Counted from the first letter of the stretch, positions 1 to 7,095 are shown. The stretch: 8,294 nt of DNA from an uncultured Anaerolineaceae bacterium (GCA_937907495.1 CALESS010000422.1:1-8294); one strand, 5' to 3'. The notes: generated by a model from the letters alone, not told the origin. Translations and numbers: made by a program.

Positions 1-1320
1 GGCATTCACATCGGCAGCTTCAACCGCAGCCTTAAGACCGTTTACGGTCTAGACTTGCAGGGTGGTATGAACAACCTTCTGGAGGTTGACCTGCCCGCTG
101 ATCAGGCTGTGGATGCCCAACAAATGGCCGATACTCGCCAGATCTTGCAGAATCGTGTGGATGGTACCGGTCTGACCGAAGCCACCGTCCAGATTGCCGG
201 TGCGCGCCGTTTCATTATTGAAATTCCCGGCGCGACCAATGCAGAGCAGGTCGTTGCGATGTTGAAAACCACCGGTCTGTTGGAGTTTGTGGATATTGGT
301 GATTCCCCCTTGCCGGAAGGCACCATCGTCCAGACGAACCTCAACACGGCTTCTTCTTCAACCCAGCCCACTCCCACGGTTGCACCCACCCCCGCGGATC
401 CCGCTGCCACTCCCGAGGCCAACCCCACGCCGGCTCCGGAAGAGAAGATTTACACGACCATCATGACGGGTGACCAACTGGATTCAGTCGGTGTCTCCAC
501 CGACCCCACCACCGGGAACGTGGTCATTACCTTCGCTTTAAAACCCGAAGGGGCGCGCATCTTCTCTGAGTTCACCACCAACAACGTCAAAAAATTCCTG
601 GCCATTGTCCTGGATAAGACCGTCATTTCGGCTCCGCAAATCAATGAACCGATCACCAAGGGCGAAGGCATCATCCAGGGCTCCTTTACAGTGGATTCAG
701 CCAATGCCCTGGCCATCCAGTTGCGCTATGGGTCCCTTCCCATCCCGCTCAAAGTGGTTGAATCCCGCGTCGTCGGTCCCACCCTCGGCCAGGATTCTCT
801 GAACAAAAGTGTGATCGCCGGGATTGTGGGCTTTATCATTGTGATCCTCTTCATGTTGATCTTCTACCGCCTGGCCGGTGGGGTTGCCATCCTTGCCATC
901 GCCTCTTACGCACTGATCACCCTGGCCCTCTATAAGCTCCTCCCCGTCACCCTCAGCCTGCCGGGCATTGCCGGCTTCCTGCTTTCTACGGGTGGTGCCT
1001 TGGATGCCAACATCCTGATCTTTGAGCGCCTCAAGGAAGAATTACGCTCCGGCCGCACTTTGCTCCAGGCAATTGACCTGGGTTGGAAGCGCGCCTGGCC
1101 CTCCATTCGCGACTCGAACATCGCCACCCTCATCACCTCCGCCATCCTATTCTGGTTCGGATCGTCGTTCGGTGCAACCATCGTCAAAGGCTTTGCCATT
1201 ACTCTGGCCCTCGGCGTTGTCATTTCACTCTTTTCCTCGATCTTTATCACCCGGACCTTCTTGAATGTAGTTCTCAGCTTTGTCAGCCCCAAGATTTCGC
1301 GCAAATGGTTCGGCGCTTGA
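1..1320 (+). CDS. secD: Protein translocase subunit SecD, 5' partial
   Basis: SecD is a membrane subunit of the SecDF motor, which uses the proton gradient to help pull preproteins out of the SecYEG channel. The frame is open from base 1, so the true start and the first membrane helix lie to the left. The first TTG (base 55) falls inside the family motif GLDLQGG (fragment residues 16-22) and is not a start. An extracytoplasmic P1 region follows, then the conserved stretch around VVGPTLGQDSL (fragment residues 257-267). Five membrane helices follow at roughly 271-290, 294-314, 319-340, 373-392 and 397-420. The helix-4 motif LDANILIFERLKEELR carries the conserved Asp at residue 335 (codon 1003-1005). 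P1 contains a Pro/Thr/Ala-rich insert at residues 116-148. The gene ends 7 nt before secF, so the two form an operon. The family call is secure. Only the N-terminus is missing. Confidence 0.96.
   Translation, partial: GIHIGSFNRSLKTVYGLDLQGGMNNLLEVDLPADQAVDAQQMADTRQILQNRVDGTGLTEATVQIAGARRFIIEIPGATNAEQVVAMLKTTGLLEFVDIGDSPLPEGTIVQTNLNTASSSTQPTPTVAPTPADPAATPEANPTPAPEEKIYTTIMTGDQLDSVGVSTDPTTGNVVITFALKPEGARIFSEFTTNNVKKFLAIVLDKTVISAPQINEPITKGEGIIQGSFTVDSANALAIQLRYGSLPIPLKVVESRVVGPTLGQDSLNKSVIAGIVGFIIVILFMLIFYRLAGGVAILAIASYALITLALYKLLPVTLSLPGIAGFLLSTGGALDANILIFERLKEELRSGRTLLQAIDLGWKRAWPSIRDSNIATLITSAILFWFGSSFGATIVKGFAITLALGVVISLFSSIFITRTFLNVVLSFVSPKISRKWFGA
346..444 (+). repeat. Pro/Thr/Ala-rich low-complexity insert within secD
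   Basis: These 33 codons are dominated by Pro, Thr, Ala, Ser and Glu, with repeated PTP and TP dipeptides. They interrupt the SecD P1 region between a segment ending LLEFVDIGDSP...VQTN and the segment starting KIYTTIMTGDQL. The reading frame is kept, so this is a genuine linker and not sequence damage. It would lie outside the membrane and most likely forms an extended flexible tether. Confidence 0.8.
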
Positions 1321-1327
1321 GAGGTAA

Positions 1328-2260
1328 ATGACTATGTTAAATATCCTTGGAAGACGTTACCTGTATTTTCTGATTTCACTGATTGTCATCGTTCCTGGCT
1401 TCATTGTCATGGCGATCTATGGCATGCCCCTGGCAATTGATTTCACCGGCGGCAGCCTGTTGGAAGTCACCTTTGACAATGCCGCCATCCCCCAACCAGC
1501 GGATGTGGTTCAGCTCTATGATGATCTGGGCTTTACGGATGTCAAAGTCACCACCAGTGGCGAAAATATGCTGATCATCCGCTCCGAATTCCTGGATGAA
1601 ACCCAGCGTACCGCCGTGGTGGATGCCATGGAGAAAGAGTTCAATACCACGGTCGTGGTCCAGCGCTTTGATTCCGTTGGCCCCACCATTGGCGAGCAGG
1701 TCACCAGCCGGGCCGGCCTGGCTATTGCCGTTGCAGCCCTTGCAGTGGTACTCTTCATCACCTTTGCCTTCCGCGGCATTCAAAACGCATTCCGCTATGG
1801 GATTTGCGCCATCATTGCCATGCTGCACGATATCCTGATCGTCATTTCGATCAGCGCCATTGGTGGTCATTTCTTCGGCTGGCAGGTGGATTCGCTCTTC
1901 CTGACCGCCTTGCTGACCGTCATCGGCTTCTCCGTTCAGGATAAGATCGTGGTCTTTGACCGCGTGCGCGAGAATAGCAATATCTTCCGCAAGCTGGATT
2001 TTGAAAAGCTCGTCAACCACTCCATCGTCCAGACCCTGCAACGCTCCATCAACACCCAGTTGATGACCTCGGAATTCCTGCTGCTGGCAATGGCCCTATT
2101 TGGCGGCATCACCCTGCGAGAGTTCTCCGTCATCTTGCTGGTTGGACTTTTCTCCGGTACCTATTCCTCCATCTTCATCGCCGCCCCCATCCTCGTGGTC
2201 TGGGAAAAGCAGGAGTGGAAAAACTGGTTCCACAGCACCCCTGCCGCAACCTCCGCCTAA
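1328..2260 (+). CDS. secF: Protein translocase subunit SecF
   Basis: SecF is the partner of SecD in the proton-driven export motor. The 310 residues show a membrane helix at about 11-31 and the family signature AIDFTGGSLLEV (36-47). A small external domain follows, then five helices at about 129-148, 155-177, 187-208, 247-262 and 265-290. The signature VQDKIVVFDRVREN spans 203-216 and keeps the essential-type Asp (D205). It has Gln and Lys where Asn/His and Thr are usual. The C-terminal motif RSINTQLMTS...FGGITLREF is also typical. The start is ambiguous. GAGAGG at 1319-1324 lies only 3 nt from ATG 1328 but 9 nt from the in-frame ATG at 1334, which may be the real start and would give MLNILGRRYLYF. 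The gene follows secD by 7 nt and is closed by a terminator 11 nt after its stop. Confidence 0.96.
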   Translation: MTMLNILGRRYLYFLISLIVIVPGFIVMAIYGMPLAIDFTGGSLLEVTFDNAAIPQPADVVQLYDDLGFTDVKVTTSGENMLIIRSEFLDETQRTAVVDAMEKEFNTTVVVQRFDSVGPTIGEQVTSRAGLAIAVAALAVVLFITFAFRGIQNAFRYGICAIIAMLHDILIVISISAIGGHFFGWQVDSLFLTALLTVIGFSVQDKIVVFDRVRENSNIFRKLDFEKLVNHSIVQTLQRSINTQLMTSEFLLLAMALFGGITLREFSVILLVGLFSGTYSSIFIAAPILVVWEKQEWKNWFHSTPAATSA

Positions 2261-2271
2261 TCCTTGGCTCC

Positions 2272-2303
2272 AAAGCCCCTGGCCTCCACCAGGGGCTTTT
2301 TTT
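2272..2303 (+). terminator. Intrinsic terminator of the secD-secF operon
   Basis: AGCCCCTGG (2274-2282) pairs perfectly with CCAGGGGCT (2289-2297) around a 6-nt loop, CCTCCA. The stem can extend by two A-T pairs, and a run of seven T follows at 2297-2303. It begins 11 nt after the secF stop. This is the clearest terminator in the window and separates the export operon from the metabolic genes to the right. Confidence 0.93.
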
Positions 2304-2330
2304 ATGGATAAAAATCATTCCCCTGGGTGC

Positions 2331-2359
2331 TTTTTATCTTCCCTGATTTCCTGTACAAT
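2331..2359 (+). promoter_or_regulatory. Candidate promoter for the threonine dehydrogenase unit
   Basis: TACAAT at 2354-2359 matches the -10 consensus at five of six bases. It sits 31 nt before the ATG at 2391 and downstream of the secF terminator, where a promoter is needed. The hexamer 17 nt upstream, TTTTTA (2331-2336), is a poor -35. This is a position-based suggestion only. Confidence 0.4.
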
Positions 2360-2390
2360 TAACTCATCCTTCCTGCCTGGAGAATACCAC

Positions 2391-3407
2391 ATGCGTAAAG
2401 AAGTTGTCCTGATCACGGGTGCAAATGGTGAAATTGGTCATGGCCTTATAAAACATCTGGGTGAATCGGGTTCAGCCCGCGTCGTTGCACTGGATGTTCA
2501 GCCTCTCGATGAATCACTTCTGCCCTATTGTGAACGGTTTATCCAGGGGGATATCCTGGATGGTATGCTTCTTGGCCGCATGGTGGTTGAATTTGAAATC
2601 CAGACCATTTTCCACCTGGCTTCCATCCTGTCCACCAAAGCTGAATATAATCCTGAAACGGCCCATCGCATCAACGTTGAAGGCACTTTGAACCTCCTTC
2701 GCCTGGGTGTGGAGCAATCCCAATGGCAGGGCCGGCCGGTTAAATTCATCTACCCCTCCTCTATTGCTGCCTATGGCCTGCCCAGCCTGGAGGTGAAGAA
2801 TGCAACCGGTAAGGTGAAAGAGGATGATTTTCTCCAGCCAGCCACCATGTATGGCTGCAACAAACTTTACTGCGAGCACCTCGGCCGTTATTACGCACAC
2901 CATTACCGCCAGCTCGCCGCCGATCATTCCAGCAGTATAGATTTCCGCTGCTTGCGTTTCCCCGGTCTCATCAGCGCCGATACCATCCCCACCGGTGGTA
3001 CCAGCGATTACGGCCCGGAAATGCTCCATCACGCCGCCCAGGGCCTGCCCTACGCGTGTTTTGTGCGCGAAGATGCCCGCCTGCCCTTTATGGCCATGCC
3101 CGATGCCATTAAATCATTGCTTCAATTGGAAGCAGCTCCCGTGGAACAACTCTCCCGCCTGGTTTACAACGTCACATCATTCAGCCCCTCCGCCCTGGAA
3201 TTTAAGGAAGTTGTTCAATCCTATTTCCCCGCGGCGGAAATTTCCTTCAAACCTCACCTTGCCCGCCAGCGGATCGTTGATAGCTGGCCGGCGGATATTG
3301 ACGATTCTGCCGCCTGCCACGATTGGGGCTGGCAGCCAGATTATGATCAATACCGTTCCTTTGCGGAATACTTAATCCCCGCCATCCAGCAGCGCTACAA
3401 GGTTTAA
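2391..3407 (+). CDS. L-threonine 3-dehydrogenase, SDR (epimerase-like) type
   Basis: This is an extended short-chain dehydrogenase of 338 residues. The NAD-binding glycine motif TGANGEIG is at 9-16, with Asp at 35 (ALD) after the second strand, which favours NAD. The catalytic pair is Tyr154 and Lys158 (YGCNK), with the serine of YPSSIAAYG at 123/124. The C-terminal half identifies the subfamily. RFPGLIS (189-195), GGTSDYGPEM (202-211), LPFMAMPDAI (231-240) and DSWPADIDDSAA...DWGW (297-314) match my memory of GalE-like threonine dehydrogenases, which oxidise L-threonine to 2-amino-3-oxobutyrate. It is somewhat longer than the roughly 310-320 usual for the family, with extra residues near 131-147 and 174-183. 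The start is ATG 2391, with GGAGA at 2379-2383 correctly spaced. The same frame is open back into secF, but that part crosses a terminator. A sugar-nucleotide epimerase is the alternative and is less likely. Confidence 0.85.
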   Translation: MRKEVVLITGANGEIGHGLIKHLGESGSARVVALDVQPLDESLLPYCERFIQGDILDGMLLGRMVVEFEIQTIFHLASILSTKAEYNPETAHRINVEGTLNLLRLGVEQSQWQGRPVKFIYPSSIAAYGLPSLEVKNATGKVKEDDFLQPATMYGCNKLYCEHLGRYYAHHYRQLAADHSSSIDFRCLRFPGLISADTIPTGGTSDYGPEMLHHAAQGLPYACFVREDARLPFMAMPDAIKSLLQLEAAPVEQLSRLVYNVTSFSPSALEFKEVVQSYFPAAEISFKPHLARQRIVDSWPADIDDSAACHDWGWQPDYDQYRSFAEYLIPAIQQRYKV

Positions 3408-3473
3408 TGCGGTTTTCTTCCCCGTCTTGGGGCGGCTCACCCTTCACCCGGCGAAAATAAAAGGCAACTCACC

Positions 3474-4031
3474 ATGGACAACCCTTCTTCTATCCCAACC
3501 CTCAATCCAGGCGAGAAATCAGCCTCGATCATGCTTTATACCCAATCCTCCATCATCGTTGCAGATGTCCACGTCGTAAACCAGATTCGCGTCAGCACCT
3601 GGTTGAAAACCAATTCTGCCCCGGATGTAATCCGTCTTTTCAACGCCCGGGTTGTTATCACCACGGGGGCGAATCCCTCTCGCCCGATCACATTCTCCGA
3701 GTTGCACATCCCCACTGCTGAAGTGCTTGCCATGCACCTCCTGCCGCCGGCCACAGAGCCATTGGATTACGATTCCACCGAACCCAACCGCCATCTCCTT
3801 CCGGTGACCATTCTCTTTTCTTCTTTCAAAATAGATGGCTCGCTTTGGGCTTCAACCCGCGTGGATCTGGCAAAAATCATCGAATTGAACCGGGAAGCTT
3901 TCACCTCGGTCTATGATGTCCAGATTTCCTCACCCATTTTCACTTCTCTGCCAGTAATGCGCCTGCCAATGATGATTTGCCGCGAAGAAAAGGTATTCTT
4001 TGGCGCCCGAACCACTCCCCCCGCCCCTTAA
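3474..4031 (+). CDS. Protein of unknown function, 185 residues
   Basis: I do not recognise this family. The protein is cytoplasmic by appearance, with no signal peptide and no membrane helix. It looks beta-rich, with alternating hydrophobic residues at VADVHVVNQIRVSTWL (29-44), NARVVITTG (57-65) and SVYDVQIS (145-152). The two halves resemble each other at an offset of about 90 residues (R39-V40 against R129-V130, HIP 78-80 against RLP 163-165), which suggests a duplicated small beta domain. A linker rich in Pro, Asp and Glu (91-106) lies between them. ATG 3474 has AAAGG at 3460-3464. Met20 (base 3531) is an alternative start closer to the conserved-looking part but has no ribosome site. The gene sits 66 nt after the threonine dehydrogenase and its stop is 4 nt before the next start, so it is probably in that operon. 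Normal codon use suggests it is a real gene. Confidence 0.75.
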   Translation: MDNPSSIPTLNPGEKSASIMLYTQSSIIVADVHVVNQIRVSTWLKTNSAPDVIRLFNARVVITTGANPSRPITFSELHIPTAEVLAMHLLPPATEPLDYDSTEPNRHLLPVTILFSSFKIDGSLWASTRVDLAKIIELNREAFTSVYDVQISSPIFTSLPVMRLPMMICREEKVFFGARTTPPAP

Positions 4032-4035
4032 AACC

Positions 4036-5013
4036 ATGGGGAAACCAACCGTCTTCGTCACCCGTCAAATCCATCCTCCCGCACTGGAGCGCCTCGCGGA
4101 AACCTGCGAGGTCGAAGTTTGGCCGGAACCCGGACCGCCATCGCATGCAATCTTGCTGGAAAAAGCCTCTGGAATGCAGGGCATCCTTTCCCTTTTGACC
4201 GATCCTTTGGATGACGAAGTTTTATCCATCCCCTCCTTACGGGTCATCAGCCAGATGGCAGTCGGAACGGATAATATTGACCTGGTCGCCGCCACCCGGC
4301 GTAACTTGCCGGTTGGGCATACACCTGGCGTGCTGACGGAAACCTGTGCCGATTTCACCATGGCCCTTCTCCTCAGCCTCACCCGCCGGGTTGTGGAAGC
4401 GCACAATGAGGTTGTAGCGGGAACCTGGCGTCCCTGGGGTCCGGATATCCTCACGGGTGGAGAGCTTTCCGGCGCCACCCTCGGCCTGGTGGGTTTTGGC
4501 CGCATCGGACAGGCAGTTGCCAGACGGGCGGCTGGTTTTGATATGAACATCCTCTACACCGACCCCAAGCCCCACCCGGAGGTGGAGGAACGTACTGCTT
4601 CAAAGCGCGTTCCGCTGGAAGAATTACTCACTGCCTCCGATTACGTCAGCCTGCATGTCTATTACTCCCCCCAAAACCATCACCTGATTGATTTCGCTCG
4701 TTTTGAAATGATGAAACCCTCTGCCATCCTTATCAATACGGCCCGCGGTGCCATCGTCAACCCGGCAGCCCTGGTTTGGGCTTTACAAAATAAAGTAATT
4801 GCCGGTGCCGCCCTGGATGTCTTTGAACCCGAGCCCATCCCCGCCGGTCATCCGCTGCTCTTGCTGCCCAATGTCATCATCACACCTCACATCGCCAGCG
4901 CGGGCGCGCAAACCCGCATTCGCATGGCTCACATCGCCGTGGATAATCTGCTGGCAGGGCTGGCGGGTGAACGCCTTCCCTTCTGCGCCAATCCAGAGGT
5001 CTACCTGCGCTGA
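4036..5013 (+). CDS. D-2-hydroxyacid dehydrogenase, glyoxylate/hydroxypyruvate reductase type
   Basis: The 325-residue protein is a complete D-2-hydroxyacid dehydrogenase that probably reduces glyoxylate or hydroxypyruvate to glycolate or D-glycerate. Visible landmarks are VGTDNID (76-82), HTPGVLTETCADF (95-107) and the dinucleotide motif GFGRIG (153-158). Asp176 after the second Rossmann strand favours NADH over NADPH. The catalytic triad is Arg237 (NTARG), Glu266 (PEP) and His285 (TPHIAS), with the usual 19-residue Glu-His spacing. The segment LHVYYSPQNHHLI (206-218) has Tyr-Tyr-Ser where Pro-Leu-Thr is common. ATG 4036 is chosen because family members begin at KPTVFVTR. It has no ribosome site and lies 4 nt after the preceding stop, so coupled translation is likely. 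TTG 4000 has AAAAGG at 3988-3993 and would add 12 residues unlike the family. Substrate is uncertain, but the adjacent glycerate kinase supports hydroxypyruvate. Confidence 0.88.
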   Translation: MGKPTVFVTRQIHPPALERLAETCEVEVWPEPGPPSHAILLEKASGMQGILSLLTDPLDDEVLSIPSLRVISQMAVGTDNIDLVAATRRNLPVGHTPGVLTETCADFTMALLLSLTRRVVEAHNEVVAGTWRPWGPDILTGGELSGATLGLVGFGRIGQAVARRAAGFDMNILYTDPKPHPEVEERTASKRVPLEELLTASDYVSLHVYYSPQNHHLIDFARFEMMKPSAILINTARGAIVNPAALVWALQNKVIAGAALDVFEPEPIPAGHPLLLLPNVIITPHIASAGAQTRIRMAHIAVDNLLAGLAGERLPFCANPEVYLR

Positions 5014-5019
5014 AGATTT

Positions 5020-6366
5020 TCACCAACCCAGCAAGATGACAAGGTCGTTTACATTTGTCCCGGTCGAGCCGGTTCGGTTCAGCCCTCCAACCGCCTCGAA
5101 AAATCGCAGCGAGTTGTTGTCCTTCAAAAAATCTTGCGCAGAGAGACCCAAGCGCCTGGCAATTTGCTGAGTTCTCTGGCTGACCACTGCCCCTGCCACT
5201 CCGGTGTTTCCATCCTCGCCGTCGGTTGCCAGCGTAATCAGAGCAGTATTTTTGATCCCGGCTATTTGATCCACCGCGGCTAACGCCACCTCCAAATTAC
5301 GGCCTCCCTCTCCCTTCCCACGCACCCTCACCACGGTTTCACCGCCCCCCACCAGGCAAATCCGCCGGTCTTTATATTCTTCCCGCCTCCAATGATCCAG
5401 TAACATCCCCAACCGCTTCCCAGTCATTTTCGCTTCTTCAAACAACACCCAGTTGAGGTTACGCGCTTCCCAGCCAGCTTGCCGGGCAAAACCCAAAACC
5501 GCCTCCACCGCTGTGGAATTATTCAATATGATCTCGTTAATTTCATCCAGAGGTTCGGGGTTCCCCAAAAGCTGCACTTTCCGATTAGACTGAAGCGCTT
5601 CGCAGATGCTGACAGATGCAATATCCCACAGATCGTGCTTAATCAGCACTTCCACAGCCATTAAAGCCGTGGTTGATACCGGACAAGTCAATCCACTGGC
5701 AATCAAATCCACCGCATCCCCCTGCACATCCGAAATCAGCAGACTGACCACCCGGGCAGGGGCAGCCATCTGCAGCAAGCCGCCTCCTTTCAGTAAATCG
5801 AGGTGCGTGCGCACCGTGTTCACCTGCTGGATCGCCGCACCGCTACGCAACAGGTAGCGGTATAACGTCTGCAAATCCTCCAGGGAAACGCCCGCAACTG
5901 GCAATTGCACCAGCGAGGATCCCCCACCGGAAATTAACGCGAGGATGATATCTTCCTCCCGGCTGTTCCTCAAAAAATCTTGCACCGCCTGACCACTCTC
6001 CAGGCTTTCACGGGTAGGGATGGGATGCCCACCTTTCATTATCCGCAGCTTTCCCGCCCATTCCAGGTTCATTTCAGTCGGAATCTCTTTTGTGATCACA
6101 AGTCCATCGCTCAACTCGCATCCCAGGGCATCTACCGCCCCCGCAGCCATGGGCACCGCCGCTTTTCCAACGGCAAGTAAACGCAGCCGGTAACCTGGTC
6201 TTAACGGAATGGCATGGTTGCCCGTCCGTAGAACACCGCCTTCAATTTTCAGCCCATCCTGCACGGCCTGGCGGGCATTCACCGCTGCCAATCCACTGGC
6301 AATTAATCCTTCCACAAAAGCCAGCCGTTCTTCATTTCCCAAAATTTCCAAACCATTCTCAATCAT
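5020..6366 (-). CDS. Glycerate 2-kinase, class II (DUF4147 plus MOFRL)
   Basis: This enzyme phosphorylates D-glycerate with ATP, giving 2-phosphoglycerate that enters lower glycolysis. The 448 residues fit the family, with an N-terminal DUF4147 domain (about 10-245) and a C-terminal MOFRL domain (about 335-440). Motifs are GKAAVPM (67-73, with the active-site-type Lys68), ISGGGSS (145-151), NTVRTHLDLLKGGG (183-196), SDVQGD (212-217), VRGKGEGGRN (348-357), ATDGEDG (380-386) and NVNDL (438-442). SGLTCP (224-229) replaces the usual SGPT form. I chose ATG 6366 because GGAG lies 6 nt before it (TTGGAGAAATGTATG on the minus strand). An upstream TTG at 6399 would add 11 residues without a ribosome site. 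It converges on the hydroxyacid dehydrogenase with 6 nt between stops and no terminator. The two would catalyse consecutive steps. Confidence in the family is high. Confidence 0.93.
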   Translation of the reverse strand: MIENGLEILGNEERLAFVEGLIASGLAAVNARQAVQDGLKIEGGVLRTGNHAIPLRPGYRLRLLAVGKAAVPMAAGAVDALGCELSDGLVITKEIPTEMNLEWAGKLRIMKGGHPIPTRESLESGQAVQDFLRNSREEDIILALISGGGSSLVQLPVAGVSLEDLQTLYRYLLRSGAAIQQVNTVRTHLDLLKGGGLLQMAAPARVVSLLISDVQGDAVDLIASGLTCPVSTTALMAVEVLIKHDLWDIASVSICEALQSNRKVQLLGNPEPLDEINEIILNNSTAVEAVLGFARQAGWEARNLNWVLFEEAKMTGKRLGMLLDHWRREEYKDRRICLVGGGETVVRVRGKGEGGRNLEVALAAVDQIAGIKNTALITLATDGEDGNTGVAGAVVSQRTQQIARRLGLSAQDFLKDNNSLRFFEAVGGLNRTGSTGTNVNDLVILLGW

Positions 6367-6429
6367 ACATTTCTCCAAGTCAGGATAAGTATCCAACAAA
6401 GTAGGTACTTTTGTTTTCGGAAATCAGCT

Positions 6430-6435
6430 TACAAT
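6430..6435 (+). promoter_or_regulatory. Candidate -10 box giving a near-leaderless M23-like transcript
   Basis: TACAAT matches the -10 consensus at five of six bases and lies 9 nt before the ATG at 6445. Transcription would start around 6442, leaving only a few bases of leader. That agrees with the lack of any Shine-Dalgarno sequence in front of this gene. I find no good -35 hexamer. The divergent 78-nt spacer (6367-6444) must also hold the glycerate kinase promoter, which I cannot place. Confidence 0.3.
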
Positions 6436-6444
6436 CATTTTGAA

Positions 6445-7011
6445 ATGTTGTGTAAGCACCTGGATAAATCGTGGCCATTGGGAGACACCTCCTCCCGGCA
6501 TGTTCCACAACCCGGCCAATCTGGATCTTTCTGGGAAGACCGCGGCGACCGTCATCATGCCGGCGTGGATCTTTACGCGCCGCTTAATACCCCGGTGCTG
6601 GCTATTCAAGCCAGCAGAATCTTGCGCACCTATATCCATACCTCCCCCGGCATTTGCCCCTATTGGAACACAACCTATGCCATTGTACTCCAACTGCCAT
6701 CGGGGACCTTCCTGAAATATGCAGAACTGGGCAGCCTGGCTGTCTCCCCCCACCAGGTGGTAGCCTGCGGTGCGATTATCGGCCATGTGGGGCAGGTGTT
6801 GTTGCCCGAACGCATCATCCCGGCGGACCCTCCCTACATCCACGGCCTGCAAAATTCGCACCACGCCGCCATGCTCCATCTGGAAGCCTACGCTTCACTT
6901 CCCCCGGAGGAGGATGACCACTACCTGGGTGGAAATTTCTTCAACCTCAGCATTCCACCACAAGGGTTATTAAATCCAGCTTCCCTGTTGGAGGAAATTG
7001 TACACAACTGA
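6445..7011 (+). CDS. M23/LytM-fold protein, probably not an active peptidase
   Basis: This 188-residue protein has the core of the M23 metallopeptidase (lysostaphin/LytM) fold. HHAGVDLYAP (37-46) gives the first zinc ligands His38 and Asp42. A beta core follows (VLAIQA, YAIVLQLPSG, GAIIGHVGQV), and MLHLEAY (143-149) supplies the third ligand His145. Active peptidases have a His in YxHL and HxH at the last motif. Here these are YAEL (Glu94) and MLH (Met143), so both catalytic histidines are replaced. Similar Glu/Met forms occur, as I recall, in a LECT2-like bacterial subgroup. There is no signal peptide or membrane helix, so it should stay in the cytoplasm, where it cannot reach peptidoglycan. 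ATG 6445 is the first usable start, and no ribosome site precedes it. The gene stands alone between a divergent glycerate kinase and the synthetase 95 nt downstream. Its role is unknown. Confidence 0.75.
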   Translation: MLCKHLDKSWPLGDTSSRHVPQPGQSGSFWEDRGDRHHAGVDLYAPLNTPVLAIQASRILRTYIHTSPGICPYWNTTYAIVLQLPSGTFLKYAELGSLAVSPHQVVACGAIIGHVGQVLLPERIIPADPPYIHGLQNSHHAAMLHLEAYASLPPEEDDHYLGGNFFNLSIPPQGLLNPASLLEEIVHN

Positions 7012-7036
7012 ACGCTCCAAGATACTTAATATCATG

Positions 7037-7042
7037 TATACT
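7037..7042 (+). promoter_or_regulatory. Candidate -10 box for the acyl-CoA synthetase gene
   Basis: TATACT matches the -10 consensus at five of six bases in the AT-rich 95-nt spacer (7012-7106) before the synthetase. No convincing -35 is found 16-18 nt upstream. The spacer contains no terminator for the M23-like gene, so read-through from upstream is also possible. Confidence 0.3.
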
Positions 7043-7095
7043 TGCAGATTGTTGAAATCAAAATATTAATCCTTTCATCTTGTATGAAATTAACC

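Noticed and set aside
1376..2041. 221-residue open frame on the minus strand inside secF
   Set aside because: It lies wholly within a well-supported secF and has no ribosome site or recognisable motif. Its composition is what antisense reading of a codon-biased gene gives.
2100..2390. 97-codon N-terminal extension of the threonine dehydrogenase frame
   Set aside because: It overlaps secF, crosses an intrinsic terminator and is low-complexity Pro/Ser. ATG 2391 has a proper ribosome site and fits the family start.
2514..3032. 172-residue open frame on the minus strand inside the threonine dehydrogenase gene
   Set aside because: It is antisense to a gene with clear catalytic motifs and shows no family features of its own.
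3420..3432. CCCC-GTCTT-GGGG hairpin after the threonine dehydrogenase as a terminator
   Set aside because: The stem is only four pairs and no T run follows on either strand.
5689..6303. 15-nt direct repeat CAATCCACTGGCAAT at 5689-5703 and 6289-6303
   Set aside because: Both copies encode IASGL in the same frame of glycerate kinase, 600 nt apart. Chance similarity of two coding segments explains it, and there is no sign of a duplicated domain or attachment site.
6367..6399. TTG start at 6399 for glycerate kinase
   Set aside because: It has no ribosome site, while ATG 6366 has a well-spaced GGAG.
6424..6879. 151-residue open frame on the minus strand over the M23-like gene
   Set aside because: The plus strand encodes a recognisable M23 fold with zinc-ligand motifs, and the minus frame has none.
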